DNA from: Lewinellaceae bacterium
GTDB taxonomy: Bacteria > Bacteroidota > Bacteroidia > Chitinophagales > Saprospiraceae
Length of the DNA stretch: 64,000 bases
Assembly (NCBI GenBank): GCA_016713985.1
Contig: JADJOD010000003.1
Location: 186,001 to 250,000 of the forward strand
Direction of reading: 5' to 3'
Shown in pieces: positions 1-9,490 of the stretch. Positions within the stretch are counted from its first letter, which is position 1, and each line of letters opens with the position of its first letter. The translations under genes and the position numbers were made by a program. The notes under the pieces were generated by a model, which saw only the letters and a program-made list of their open reading frames with translations, did not search any database and was not told the origin of the DNA.

Positions 1-2427
1 GTTATCCAGGCTGGTGGAAATGTAATCCGTCCGGAATTTCAGCCGGTAAGGAATGATTTGAGACGGATTAAAACGAATAACGGAGTTATTTTTCCCAAAT
101 TCCAGGCCGGGTTGGCCGGGTTTTACCGGGCGGCGTGGGGCGGGTTGCATTTGTACGGCTTCGGCGGCCTCCGGTTTTTCTTTTTCAATTTCTTCGGGCT
201 CTTCTTCTTCGGGATCCCGCACGGGCGTTTGTTCCTGTTTTTCAGGTTGTTTGGCGGGAGGAGCCACGGCAAGGTGTTCGGGTAACTGGAACAACCAGCC
301 CGGTTCGATCACCTTTGCAGTGTCCGGCCGCACCACAACAGGGTTGTTTTCGGCGTCGGGAGTTAGTTTTTCGGGCGCCTGCGAATTATCTTCAATATTC
401 GGCTGGGCGGGAATCGGGATACCCGCGTCGCGATAGGTTAACTCGCGGTAACGGGTGATGCGGGCGGGCGCTGTGGCGGAAGGGTTGATTTTTTTCTGGT
501 AAAAAAGTGTTTTGCCGTTGCGTGGAATGGCTTCCACGAATTTTCCGGTGCGGAACGACAGGTGCTGACTGGCAATACTGCGATCCAGGTTGGTCTGGTT
601 CCAGGTACGCGCGCGTTTTTTTGTAAACGGGGGCAAAACGTATGCTGTCAATTTGTGTCGAATCCAGGTTCTTCATCACGGTGTCCAAAGGCGCCAGGAA
701 GGTAAGGGTTCGGGAGAAGGGCCATTCCCCGGGATTTTTTGTATCCAGGGTTTTTACTTCAGCGCCGTCTTTCAGGTATATAATGGCCTGATTATAAGCA
801 AGATAGGGTTCAAGGTAACCGGCCTGGCGGTTGTTGATACCGTTTTGGTCGCTTAAAAAAGAAAATGGGTGCTGTCCGCGCCGATCGGGTTTCGTTCGTC
901 AAAAAAAGGCGTTTGGGTGATGCGTACAAGTTCGTTGCTGCGCTGATCGAGGTTGAAAAAGAAAATATCGAAACGGCCGATCGGCAAAACGGTGTCTAAG
1001 CGTTCGAGGGAAAGGGTGTCGGTCAGCCTGTTGCTGGCGAAAAGAATACCTTTTTGCCCGTCGAGGGTAGTTACCGAAGCGTCCAGGTCGTCCCAAAAAT
1101 CCTGGGTCAATCGCTCGGTTTGCCGGTTAACGGTGTGATAAATAAACAGGTCGGAGTAACCTCGTACTGCTGCCGACATGGCGATATCCACCGGATTGAC
1201 GTATTCCATGCTGAAAACGCGCTGGAATTCGGGCGACAAATCGCTGTACTCTTTTTTTCCCGTGGCGAGATGAAGGACGGCGATACGCGGCACATCCCGG
1301 CGTTCGTAGAGGACAGCGAGTCGCTGGTTGTCGGGGTTCCAGGCAATTTGCGGATAGTTGTAATCGGTGGCTTGCAGGGCATTGCGCACCCCGCCGCGGA
1401 ACAGGAGTTTGCGTTTGCCGGTTTCAAGATCGAGCGTCCAGACCCGCCATTTGCCGATGTCGTTGCTGACCCAGGCGATTTTCCGCCCGTCGGGGCTGAT
1501 TTTTAATTGATTCAGCGGCAGTTTCTTTTTGTTTTTTATGGTGATTTCAGCGCCCGGGTCGGGTGTTTTGGTTATTTTTACTTCATCGCGGTAGCGTTTC
1601 CGGTAATAATCGAGCATGGCGTCGGTGGTGCGCCGGTAGCCGTTGCCGAGCACGTACAGGAAGCCGGCGTCGATGCTGCGGTTGATCCGTGTGAGGTAAA
1701 GCAGGTTGCTGATGGTGCTGCGCCCGTAGTGGAGCCCGATATAGTTCCAAAAAGCGTGCCCGGCAACACGAGGGTGCTCCTTGGCGATTTTATCGAAGTT
1801 TTTGTATTTGCCCGACTGGATCAGGTCGCGGAGCTGGTTGTCGAGTTCGGTACTCCATTCTTCGCCGCAATAAGCGGTCAGGCCGTTGGTGTACCAACCC
1901 GGCAGGTTGAGCAGTACGGCGTTTTGCACAATTTCCTGCAGGTTGGCGCCAAAAAGCATGGAGTTCAGGAGTACACCGGCCACCCCTTCCCGGATTTGTG
2001 CCCGCAGGTGGTTGTGGTCGCCGTCGAAGTAAACGAACACTTTGTTGCCCACCACTTTGGTTTCTCCGGCGCGCAGCTGGAATACTTCATCTTCTCCGAT
2101 GTTGCTTTGTTTCAGGTCGGTGAGGTCGCTGAACACCAGCATTTCGACCTTTTCGGTCATCTGGTGTTCGAGCATTTGCTGGATGGTGGAAAAATCGTAT
2201 TCGGCCGTTTGTAAGGCCGATTGGGCGATGTTGCGGGCATCGCCGTACCAGTAGGTGACAAAATTGGCCGTTTCATACAACATCCACTCGTCGATCTGGC
2301 GGTTGTACTGCACGCGGTTTTTACCGAAAGAAGTTTGGGACGTGGTTTGGGCCGGAAGAAGTGTCAGCCCGCAGCCTGCGAAGATAAAAAACCGTATCGT
2401 AAAGGTATAAAAAGCCGTTTTTGTCAT
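1..2427 (-). CDS. TolB-like beta-propeller protein with degenerate peptidase-MA-like N-domain (3' end outside window; two apparent frameshifts)
   Basis: Secreted protein: residues 1-27 form a signal peptide. Residues ~45-270 resemble the peptidase MA-like domain found before TolB propellers in Bacteroidota, but the place of the HExxH zinc site reads IREGVAGVLL, so it is probably not catalytic. From ~residue 300 there are WD40/TolB-type blades (for example ISPDGRKIAWVSND). The first frame stops at 853 inside a short A run; shifting frame continues the protein sensibly (FLSDQNGINNRQAGYLEPYL). A second shift near 605 restores NQTNLDRSIASQHLSF and the frame then stays open to base 1, ending in a Pro/Glu-rich stretch and a domain that continues outside the window. 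Two shifts with good protein on both sides suggest sequencing indels, but a pseudogene cannot be excluded. Exact role unknown. Confidence 0.75.
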
Positions 2428-2582
2428 AGCCGCTCAGTTGTTTGTATGCAGATGGGGGGCGCGGGAATGACGCTGCCTGGCCATCGTATTTCCGGGTAAA
2501 AATGCGGCATTTATCCCGAAAGACAATGCCTTGGAATGGCAAAACGTATCGGGAGGCAAAAGATTTTGCAATACCGTGTATA

Positions 2583-3332
2583 TCAGGTTCTTCCGGCGAA
2601 TAATCGGAGAAAATGGAGTTTTACTGTGCAAAACTCAGGCAAATATTCGTTTCCTACGTTTTCCACGTTGTCAATCTTCCGTTCTATTGCATCTATAAGT
2701 GCTTTAGCATCCTGAACAGAGATAAGGTCTCCGGTAGCGGGATTTTGAAAAATTAAGCCAACAATGGCTTTTCCTCGCAGGTTTTTGAGTTTGGGAACAT
2801 TTAGGTTCAGGATGTCATGTATTGTTCTTTTGGCATCTTCATCTGTTTCGACGGATGGTATTATCTCGATTTCATCTAAGCCGGTTTGACGATAGGTCAG
2901 TTTCGTTTCTATGTCTGGCTGTAATGGTGAAAGAAAGATGATTTCTTCCCCTTTGTTTTTGTCGCAATATTGAGGATAGGAAGGAAGGCCAGAAAGACGT
3001 TCACGATTGTCAAGTGATCCACCATCGCAAGCAGCCAGCACATTATCATATTCAAACATTCTGGCCTGCCCTGTTGCCTTATCAACCCCGTTACGAGGGA
3101 AGAGGTGTTCGATTATAGTATTTTCCCCGTTTTTTATTAGTTGTTGGCAATAGCAACACAAATACCCTTGTTCCAATAACAGAGCTTCCCGCAATTCATT
3201 TTTTGAATAGTAAACAACGCCTTCTTCCGGGTTGCTCGGTTCATTCTGCAAATCGCTCCAATGCGTAGGATTGTTAGCAGATTTCCAGTCTTCAAATGCC
3301 GGTGGAGAAGGTTTTTTGCGAATATATCTCAT
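2583..3332 (-). CDS. ptuB: HNH endonuclease of a Septu anti-phage system (PtuB-like)
   Basis: 249 aa, the usual size for the HNH partner of Septu and of PtuAB-type retron effectors. Residues 57-102 carry the treble-clef HNH core: CCYC at 59-62, IEHLFPRN with His76, YDN with Asn97, then Cys102 and a later CDKNKG. The start codon overlaps the stop of the upstream ATPase gene by four bases (ATGA), so the two are translationally coupled. In characterised Septu systems PtuB is the nuclease held in a complex with the PtuA ATPase and degrades nucleic acid after infection. No reverse transcriptase or retron RNA is seen next to it, so this is a stand-alone Septu pair, not a retron. Base composition is more A+T-rich than the flanking genes, consistent with horizontal gain. 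Confidence 0.8.
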   Translation of the reverse strand: MRYIRKKPSPPAFEDWKSANNPTHWSDLQNEPSNPEEGVVYYSKNELREALLLEQGYLCCYCQQLIKNGENTIIEHLFPRNGVDKATGQARMFEYDNVLAACDGGSLDNRERLSGLPSYPQYCDKNKGEEIIFLSPLQPDIETKLTYRQTGLDEIEIIPSVETDEDAKRTIHDILNLNVPKLKNLRGKAIVGLIFQNPATGDLISVQDAKALIDAIERKIDNVENVGNEYLPEFCTVKLHFLRLFAGRT

Positions 3333-4594
3333 TGACTTAGAACCTTTAATCGTTCCATCATCGAATCAGCCTGACGAAGTATAGGGTACTCCGGAGATGT
3401 TTGTTCAACGATTTTCCGGCGCACTTTTTCTGCTTGTTCGAACTTTTTTTGCTGTATGAGCGCGAAAAGGCTTTCTACCAATACATCAATATGACGCGGG
3501 TATTTCGGCGTATCCATGATCTCTTCCAAAATCGCGTTCGTATCCAGACCTTTCGGATTGCTCGACAGTTTGAAAACTTCACCCTTGTCGAGCAGAAAAA
3601 TATCACCCTGATCCACTCTGCTCAGCACCTGCGGCGAGTGTGTGGTAATGAGAAACTGAACATTCGGAAAGGTAGCCTGCAAGGCAGGAATGACCTCGCG
3701 TTGCCACTTTGGATGCAGGTGTAGTTCGATTTCGTCGATGAGGACAATGCCTTCGCTTTGAAGAGGGTCGTCCAACTGAGGATTGAGGATAGCAGCACGA
3801 CGGGCAATATCGGCGACTAAAAGCAGAAGTGCACGTTCACCGGAAGAGAGTTGCGAAAGTTTGAATTCTTCGCCGCTTTTTTTGATACTGAGTTCAAATT
3901 TTTGTGGGGGGGTTGAAAAATCAATTCCATCATCTGCCTGCCGGCGCACTTTCAACTCAGAGAAATTAGCATCAAGTTTTGACAGCAATTCAATAATTCC
4001 CCGTCGTATTGGTTTGAGTTTTGGGCTTTCGTATTTGAAGTCTTGCTTTTCGATTTTGCCCTGATTTTCAATGTCTTCTTCAAACCTGAACCATTCAGCA
4101 AAATCACGAAAGACACTAATGCCGGCGCTGATCGCATTGTGATAAGCCGAAGTTCGACCACCCGATCGGTTTGCTTTTTCAGTATCGGTAAAGATTAATT
4201 CACGGTTCGTTTTGTAATAAGCAATTACGGGAAGGTTGTTGGAAATATAGTTGCCGCTATATAAACCTTTATGAGGGAAGCCCTGATCTTCTTGCATTCC
4301 TCCTGAAGATAACCGATTAGATGTTTTATATTCCTCCTGAAAAAAAGCGCATTGTACACCAACTTCGACCGTTTTTTCTCCAAACCGAATATCATCATAA
4401 CTTAGTCGTATATCTTCTTCCAAATCACGTCCGAATCCCAAGAAAACGGTTAACGTGATTGCAACCGCATCCAACACCGAAGACTTTCCTTCCGCATTCA
4501 CTCCAATAAAAACCGCCAGATTCGAATTCGGAAACTCGATCGTTGCTTTTCGGAACCCGCGAAAGTTGTTGAGTTCTAATTTTTTAACCTTCAT
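3329..4594 (-). CDS. ptuA: AAA/SMC-like ATPase of a Septu anti-phage system (PtuA-like)
   Basis: 421 aa ABC/OLD-type ATPase. The N-terminus MKVKKLELNNFRGF is the typical first strand of this class; Walker A is GVNAEGKS at residues 31-38; the signature LSSGERALL lies near 245; Walker B IVLIDEIELHLHP near 287; the switch His is in ITTHSPQVL near 320. A helical C-terminal tail (VRRKIVEQTSPEYPILRQAD) follows. Its 3' end overlaps ptuB. In Septu, PtuA oligomers scaffold PtuB and nucleotide level is thought to gate nuclease activity. ATG start at 4594; no clear promoter could be fixed in the 224 bases that separate it from the divergent ppiD. Other OLD-family ATPases look similar, but the paired HNH gene decides the call. 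Confidence 0.8.
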   Translation of the reverse strand: MKVKKLELNNFRGFRKATIEFPNSNLAVFIGVNAEGKSSVLDAVAITLTVFLGFGRDLEEDIRLSYDDIRFGEKTVEVGVQCAFFQEEYKTSNRLSSGGMQEDQGFPHKGLYSGNYISNNLPVIAYYKTNRELIFTDTEKANRSGGRTSAYHNAISAGISVFRDFAEWFRFEEDIENQGKIEKQDFKYESPKLKPIRRGIIELLSKLDANFSELKVRRQADDGIDFSTPPQKFELSIKKSGEEFKLSQLSSGERALLLLVADIARRAAILNPQLDDPLQSEGIVLIDEIELHLHPKWQREVIPALQATFPNVQFLITTHSPQVLSRVDQGDIFLLDKGEVFKLSSNPKGLDTNAILEEIMDTPKYPRHIDVLVESLFALIQQKKFEQAEKVRRKIVEQTSPEYPILRQADSMMERLKVLSQ

Positions 4595-4720
4595 GTCACA
4601 AAAATAGAACTTTTGCAGTTTACAGTTGCCGGTATTTTGTTTTCAACCGTGATCCACCAAGTTCTATTGAGGTCGGTGAACTTTGTTGTTATCTCCTCCA
4701 AAACCTCCCCCGAAAATTTT

Positions 4721-4751
4721 TTACTTTTTCCACCCTGAAGAGTTACCTTTG
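4721..4751 (+). promoter_or_regulatory. Bacteroidota-type promoter of ppiD
   Basis: TACCTTTG at 4744-4751 matches the -7 box TAnnTTTG; a weak TTA at 4721-4723 lies at the right distance for the -33 box. The expected transcript starts about 60 bases before the ATG at 4819. Confidence 0.6.
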
Positions 4752-4818
4752 CGTCTGCTTTTTTGAAAGCAAGTAATTTTTGTGTTTAAAAATTTGATTA
4801 TCAAATAATTACAACAAT

Positions 4819-6915
4819 ATGGCTTTAATCGGTTCGATCCGTAAGCGCGGATGGATTCTCATCGTCCTGATGACTTTGGCCTTGGGCGGGTTCATCCTGA
4901 TGGACATTATGCAGAACACCTCCAACTATGCCGCCGGCGATGTGAATACCTTGGGCAAAGTGAACGACATGGAGATAAAACGCTCTGAATTTGACACTTA
5001 TCAGGCTCTTATCTACAGCAAGCAGGAGAATTCCTACCAGGCGAGGGAGCAATCCTGGAACTATTTTGTGGAAAATGCGATGATAAAACAGGAGGCTGAA
5101 AAACTCGGCCTCGGTGTGGACCGGGAAGAGTTGCGCGACCTGGAATTTGGCGACAACCTCAGCCCCATCATCGTTCAGCGATACAAAGGTGATGCCGGCC
5201 CCGACCGCAACTACCTGAACAGCGTGAAAAATGCGATTGATGGTAATGCACAATCGCTTCAGCCCGAATTCCTCGCCTCCTGGGCAGAACAGGAGAAAGA
5301 AATCATCAAACAACGCCTGGAAGACAAGATCATGGCGATGGTCACCAAAGGACTTTATGCTCCGAAATGGCAGGCCGAATCGGTTTTCCGCGAAAGCACG
5401 CAGCGGCTCGACTTCCGTTATGTACGTATTCCTTATGACAAGGTAAAAGACGAGGAAGCCGCCGTAACGGATGCCGATTACCAGGCTTTTCTCAAGGATA
5501 ATCCACATCTCTACGATCAGATGGAGGAGACCCGCGTGATCAATTACCTTTCCTTTGACGTCGCACCCACCTCGGGCGACAGTACTGTGGCTTACGACGC
5601 CGTTTCCAAACTGGTTGAAGGCCTTCGCACTGCTGCCAACGATTCCATTTATGTTGTTGGTAAAGGTGGGATTTTTGACGGCAGTTACAAACTCAAAAGT
5701 GAATTGCCGGCCGCGATGGCCGATACCCTCCTGAAACTGCCTGCCGGTACACTCATCGGCCCGTATGTGGACGGCAGCACCTGGAACATCGCAAAAATTA
5801 TTGACCGCAAACAAGTGCCGGACTCCGTTCGGGTAAGCCATATCGCCGTACAAGCTTCCGCCGAGAGCGAACGCCGTATCGACAGCCTGCTGACGGTGCT
5901 GAATGCCGGTAAAGCGCGTTTTGACTCGCTGGCCGTTAAATTCAGCCAGGATACCAAATCGGCCGAAAAAGGCGGCGATCTCGGCTGGATTCCACGCCCA
6001 CCGGAAGGCAACGAACTCGCCAACCTCATCTTTTACAAAGCGGAAGAAGGCAAATATTACAAGTTGAAAAATGCCCAGGTGATCCAGTTGGTGATGGTCA
6101 CCGGGAAAAAATTCATCAACAACAATACCGGCGTAAAAGCCGTATTCCTGAGCAAACGTATCGAACCGGGCAAAAACACCCAGCTCGTTGTAAAAGACCG
6201 CGCAGTCGCCTTTATCCAGCAAGCCAAAACGCTCGAAGAGTTTACGGCACAGGCAAAGCAGCAGAACTTTCAGGTGATGACCAGTTCGCCCCTGAAATCT
6301 ACCGACTACAACGTGGGCGTGCTGCCCGGTGGCGACGATACTCGCGAAATCGTTCGTTGGGCTTTTGACGCAAAAACAAAACTCAACAACGTCAGCCAGC
6401 AGGTATTCGTCTTCCGCGATCCGGCGGGTGGTTATTTCGACAGCAAATACGTCGTAGCCGCCTTAAAAAGTATTTCTCCGAAAGGCCCGGCTACCGTGGC
6501 CATCCTGAAAGCGACGCCCGAAGCAGAGCAGAAAGTGAAAAGCCTTAAAAAAGCGGAAGTGATCAAAAGCAAGATGCTGCAAAATGCCGGCGATCTCGCC
6601 GGTATCGCCAGCACATGGGGCGTCTCGGTGGATACGGCCCGCGGCACATCAATCGCTCAGGGCGGTTCGGAACCCCGTGTGGTCGGAACAGCCTTTTCAT
6701 TGGCCAAAGACGCCGTAAGCGCACCTGTCGCAGGCAACAGCGGGGTATACATCCTGTCTCCGATCGCCGACAAACTGGAACAGCAGATGCCCGCCGACCT
6801 CACGATGTTCCGCCGGCAGGCTTACACCTCCGCAGCATCCATGATGCGGATCAACCTGATGAATTCCATGAAAAAGTCTGCCAAGGTGGAGGACTTCCGA
6901 AGCAAGTTTTATTGA
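4819..6915 (+). CDS. ppiD: Membrane-anchored periplasmic peptidyl-prolyl isomerase (PpiD/SurA type)
   Basis: 698 aa. The N-terminus MALIGSIRKRGWILIVLMTL is a single membrane anchor with a short positively charged cytoplasmic tip, followed by a SurA_N-like helical region (to ~residue 330) and a parvulin domain at ~335-420 (RVSHIAVQAS, then FSQDTKSAEKGGDLGWI). The C-terminal third is a second chaperone-like region. The protein is expected to sit in the inner membrane facing the periplasm and help fold exported and outer-membrane proteins. Length and order of parts fit the Bacteroidota PpiD family, which usually has more than one rotamase-like unit. It is monocistronic, with a promoter at 4721-4751 and convergent with the TonB receptor gene. 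Confidence 0.9.
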   Translation: MALIGSIRKRGWILIVLMTLALGGFILMDIMQNTSNYAAGDVNTLGKVNDMEIKRSEFDTYQALIYSKQENSYQAREQSWNYFVENAMIKQEAEKLGLGVDREELRDLEFGDNLSPIIVQRYKGDAGPDRNYLNSVKNAIDGNAQSLQPEFLASWAEQEKEIIKQRLEDKIMAMVTKGLYAPKWQAESVFRESTQRLDFRYVRIPYDKVKDEEAAVTDADYQAFLKDNPHLYDQMEETRVINYLSFDVAPTSGDSTVAYDAVSKLVEGLRTAANDSIYVVGKGGIFDGSYKLKSELPAAMADTLLKLPAGTLIGPYVDGSTWNIAKIIDRKQVPDSVRVSHIAVQASAESERRIDSLLTVLNAGKARFDSLAVKFSQDTKSAEKGGDLGWIPRPPEGNELANLIFYKAEEGKYYKLKNAQVIQLVMVTGKKFINNNTGVKAVFLSKRIEPGKNTQLVVKDRAVAFIQQAKTLEEFTAQAKQQNFQVMTSSPLKSTDYNVGVLPGGDDTREIVRWAFDAKTKLNNVSQQVFVFRDPAGGYFDSKYVVAALKSISPKGPATVAILKATPEAEQKVKSLKKAEVIKSKMLQNAGDLAGIASTWGVSVDTARGTSIAQGGSEPRVVGTAFSLAKDAVSAPVAGNSGVYILSPIADKLEQQMPADLTMFRRQAYTSAASMMRINLMNSMKKSAKVEDFRSKFY

Positions 6916-6940
6916 ACTGAAAATATGTTCTTCCTGAAAT

Positions 6941-6980
6941 AAAATCAGCCCCTCCCGGATACGTTCCCGGGAGGGGCTGA
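6941..6980 (-). terminator. Rho-independent terminator, best read on the minus strand
   Basis: Near-perfect 14-bp GC-rich stem (TCAGCCCCTCCCGG / CCGGGAGGGGCTGA) at 6945-6980. On the minus strand it is followed by TTTTATTT, so it ends the TonB receptor transcript; it may also stop ppiD reading from the other side. Confidence 0.85.
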
Positions 6981-7051
6981 TTCGTAAAATGCTCCTTAAA
7001 CGCCTGCTTCCATTTTCCATACAAAGCGCAAGGGTTTCGAAAAAACGCAAA

Positions 7052-9298
7052 TCACCGGATCAACATTCGTATACCCGCAAACCCGCGCGCGCCCTGTACC
7101 GGCGCATAATTATAGGAAGGGTCGAAGGTGTATCCGTTCGGATTATCCGCCGGGTCGCCGGCTTTTTTGTCGAAAGGATCATGCGGGCGCATGATGACGT
7201 CTTCCCGGGGGTAAAAATTAAACAGGTTTTTCACCCCCCCGTAAATTTCTAGGCCGTTTTTGCCTTTCCAGGTACATTGAATATTGTGGATGCTGAACCA
7301 GGGCGACTGTTCCGGGCGGTAATCGTTTGCAAACACCGGAAGGCGCATCGGGCTGGTGAGGTGCCCGTTGTAATCGAAGCTCAGGTTCCAGGCCCTGACG
7401 GGATACGAGAGCGACCAGTTGGCCGTAACGTGCGGGGTGTGGAGTTGCCATGCGCGTTTGCCCGCATCCACCGTGCTGACGTTCATGAGGGTAAACCCCG
7501 CGATGGCTTTTAAGCCGTTGGTAAAATTCCAGTCCGAATTGAGGGAAAAACCCGTGTTTTCGGCAAAACCGTTCAAATTCTGGTAAATGATCTTTTCCGG
7601 GTCAGCGTCGTAATCGCCGATGATTTTGTTGAAAAAATAGGTGTAAAAAAGCGTGGCGTCGAAGTTGATAAACCCGAACGAAGTATTTTGAAAACGGGTA
7701 TAATTCAGGTTGACGTTCCAGGTGCGTTCCGGCTCCAGCGTTTCTGCAAATACCACCTGCCGGCCGCCGGTGAGCGCTGCATGGTCTTCGCTGAATACGT
7801 TGACCACCCGGAATCCGCTGCCCGCAGATAGTCGCAAAGTGTTGTCTTTGTTGGGATTGTATTTTAAATTCAGACGCGGCGATACGATGTGCCCGTGGCG
7901 GCGGTCGTAATCCCAACGCAGCCCGGAAAGCAGTTTCCAGTGGGCATTAAAGGACCATTCGTCCTGCACGAACACGCCGGGCAGCCAGGTTTTTTGCGGC
8001 GCGTTTTCCGCGCCGTTGACGTGGGCGGTCACAGGTGTATTGTCATCATAAAACGTGTAGCGCAGGCCCGCGCCGAACAACAGATCGTGCCGCGCCCCGG
8101 CTTTGCGTTCCCAGGTCAGTTGGCCGAAACCGATGTGCTGGTCGGCTAAGTAAGGCACGTCGCCGTAATAGCTGTCCTGCCGGTGGCGGTTCAGCGAAAA
8201 ACTGAACAACACCTTTTCCCGCTCGATCGGCAACTGGTAATTTCCGATAAATTCATAACGTTTGGTGCGAATACTTTCTCCATAAATACTGTCCGTGCCA
8301 CGCCAGCGGGGTTCCCACTGCATTTCGCCGCCGTATCGGTCTTCCCACAAATAACGCGCGGCAAAAGAAGCCAGCCGGTTGTCCGGGCGTTCGAAGCGCC
8401 ATTTGTTGAACAGGGAAAACCTTTGTTGCAGCGTTACGTCGGTGAAGTTGTCGTCGTTGATGTCCCAACGTTCGTTAAAATGGAAGTAATTGGCACTCAG
8501 CAACATACCGGTTTTTCCAAATGCCAGGGAAGCGGCTGCGTCAGCGTTGTATTCGCCGTAAGTGGTGCCGTTCAGGTCAAGGCGGAGTTCGGGTCGCTCC
8601 GCCGGGTCCTTCGTAATGATGTTGATCAGCCCGCCCATGGCTTCCGAGCCGTACAACGAAGCCGCAGGGCCTTTCACCACTTCCATACGTTGCAACATGC
8701 TGTTCGGGATTCCGCTCAGGCCGTACACGGTGGACAAGCCGCTTACGATCGGCATCCCGTCGATCAGTACCATCGTGTAGGGCCCTTCCATGCCGTTGAT
8801 GTGAATATCACCGGTGCTGCAAACGTTGCACTGCAACTGGGGGCGCACACCATTTACCATTTGAACCGCATCAAACAGGCTGGGCGTGGGGTTGCGCAGA
8901 AAAAACCGGGGCGAATAAACCTCCACCGGCACCGGGCTGTCCGACTTGCGCATCTCTTTCATCGTGCCGGTGACCACCACTTCCCGCAGACCCGATTCCA
9001 CGGGAATCAGGCGGATTTCCGTTGTTTTTTCTTTTGAAGCCAGGGAAAACGACTGCCGGTTGTAACCCACCAGCGATATGTTGACACCGATTTGTGTGAC
9101 CTTTTCCGGAGTTATCAATGCAAAAAAACCGCTGCTGTCCGTTAATGTGCCAAGTCCCGGAATATCGGATTGTACCGTTGCAAAGGCCAGCGGTTCGCCG
9201 TTTTGGGCATCCGTAACGCGGCCAGTGAAGGAATTGCCCTGAGCTTGTAAAAAACCGGCAACCAATAAGGTGTAAAAAAGTATCAATATTTTTTGCAT
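7052..9298 (-). CDS. TonB-dependent outer-membrane receptor, probably for a metal or metal chelate
   Basis: 748 aa. Signal peptide at residues 1-20 (MQKILILFYTLLVAGFLQAQ), carboxypeptidase-regulatory-like domain ~22-105, plug domain ~125-230 containing the TonB-receptor pattern VLIDGMPIVSG and VVKGPAASLYGSEAMGG, then the beta-barrel to a C-terminal GFAGIRMLIR strand. The plug carries an unusual Cys pair (QCNVCSTGDIHI). Transcribed alone from a canonical promoter at 9337-9366; a palindrome at 9312-9327 lies on the first transcribed bases and looks like a site for a metal-dependent DtxR/MntR-family repressor. That and the Cys pair point to iron or manganese uptake; the substrate itself is not proven by sequence. 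Confidence 0.88.
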   Translation of the reverse strand: MQKILILFYTLLVAGFLQAQGNSFTGRVTDAQNGEPLAFATVQSDIPGLGTLTDSSGFFALITPEKVTQIGVNISLVGYNRQSFSLASKEKTTEIRLIPVESGLREVVVTGTMKEMRKSDSPVPVEVYSPRFFLRNPTPSLFDAVQMVNGVRPQLQCNVCSTGDIHINGMEGPYTMVLIDGMPIVSGLSTVYGLSGIPNSMLQRMEVVKGPAASLYGSEAMGGLINIITKDPAERPELRLDLNGTTYGEYNADAAASLAFGKTGMLLSANYFHFNERWDINDDNFTDVTLQQRFSLFNKWRFERPDNRLASFAARYLWEDRYGGEMQWEPRWRGTDSIYGESIRTKRYEFIGNYQLPIEREKVLFSFSLNRHRQDSYYGDVPYLADQHIGFGQLTWERKAGARHDLLFGAGLRYTFYDDNTPVTAHVNGAENAPQKTWLPGVFVQDEWSFNAHWKLLSGLRWDYDRRHGHIVSPRLNLKYNPNKDNTLRLSAGSGFRVVNVFSEDHAALTGGRQVVFAETLEPERTWNVNLNYTRFQNTSFGFINFDATLFYTYFFNKIIGDYDADPEKIIYQNLNGFAENTGFSLNSDWNFTNGLKAIAGFTLMNVSTVDAGKRAWQLHTPHVTANWSLSYPVRAWNLSFDYNGHLTSPMRLPVFANDYRPEQSPWFSIHNIQCTWKGKNGLEIYGGVKNLFNFYPREDVIMRPHDPFDKKAGDPADNPNGYTFDPSYNYAPVQGARGFAGIRMLIR

Positions 9299-9311
9299 GG
9301 TATAATTATAT

Positions 9312-9327
9312 TTTTAGACTAATCTAA
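9312..9327. promoter_or_regulatory. Palindromic operator candidate (DtxR/MntR-like) of the TonB receptor
   Basis: TTTAGACTAATCTAAA: perfect six-base arms TTTAGA/TCTAAA around CTAA. It sits about +4 to +19 relative to the transcript start predicted from the promoter at 9337-9366, where a bound repressor would block initiation. The TTTAGnnTAnnCTAAA look resembles DtxR-family sites; regulator not in this window. Confidence 0.5.
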
Positions 9328-9336
9328 ATTTAATTA

Positions 9337-9366
9337 CAAAGGTAGTTTTAAAATTTTAAAAAACAA
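9337..9366 (-). promoter_or_regulatory. Promoter of the TonB receptor gene
   Basis: On the minus strand TTG (9366-9364), 19-base spacer, TACCTTTG (9344-9337): an exact match to the Bacteroidota housekeeping consensus TTG-N19-TAnnTTTG. Confidence 0.75.
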
Positions 9367-9490
9367 GCGGAGGCGGGCAACTATTTAGCGGCGTTAGTGC
9401 CGCCACCCGGTAAATGCAGTAAAATTTTTTGAGGTCCGCGCAGCAAACCCTATCATCGCAGCACCATATAAAAAAAGACAACACGGAAAT

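Noticed and set aside
1507..2214. 235-aa plus-strand frame opposite the TolB-like gene
   Set aside because: Shadow frame; the minus-strand gene continues through it with signal peptide and propeller motifs.
2583..4818. Retron with PtuAB effector
   Set aside because: No reverse transcriptase gene and no recognisable retron RNA in the flanks.
4825..6222. Long minus-strand open frame opposite ppiD (465 aa)
   Set aside because: It mirrors the codon structure of ppiD, has no family resemblance, and the plus-strand gene has clear parvulin motifs.
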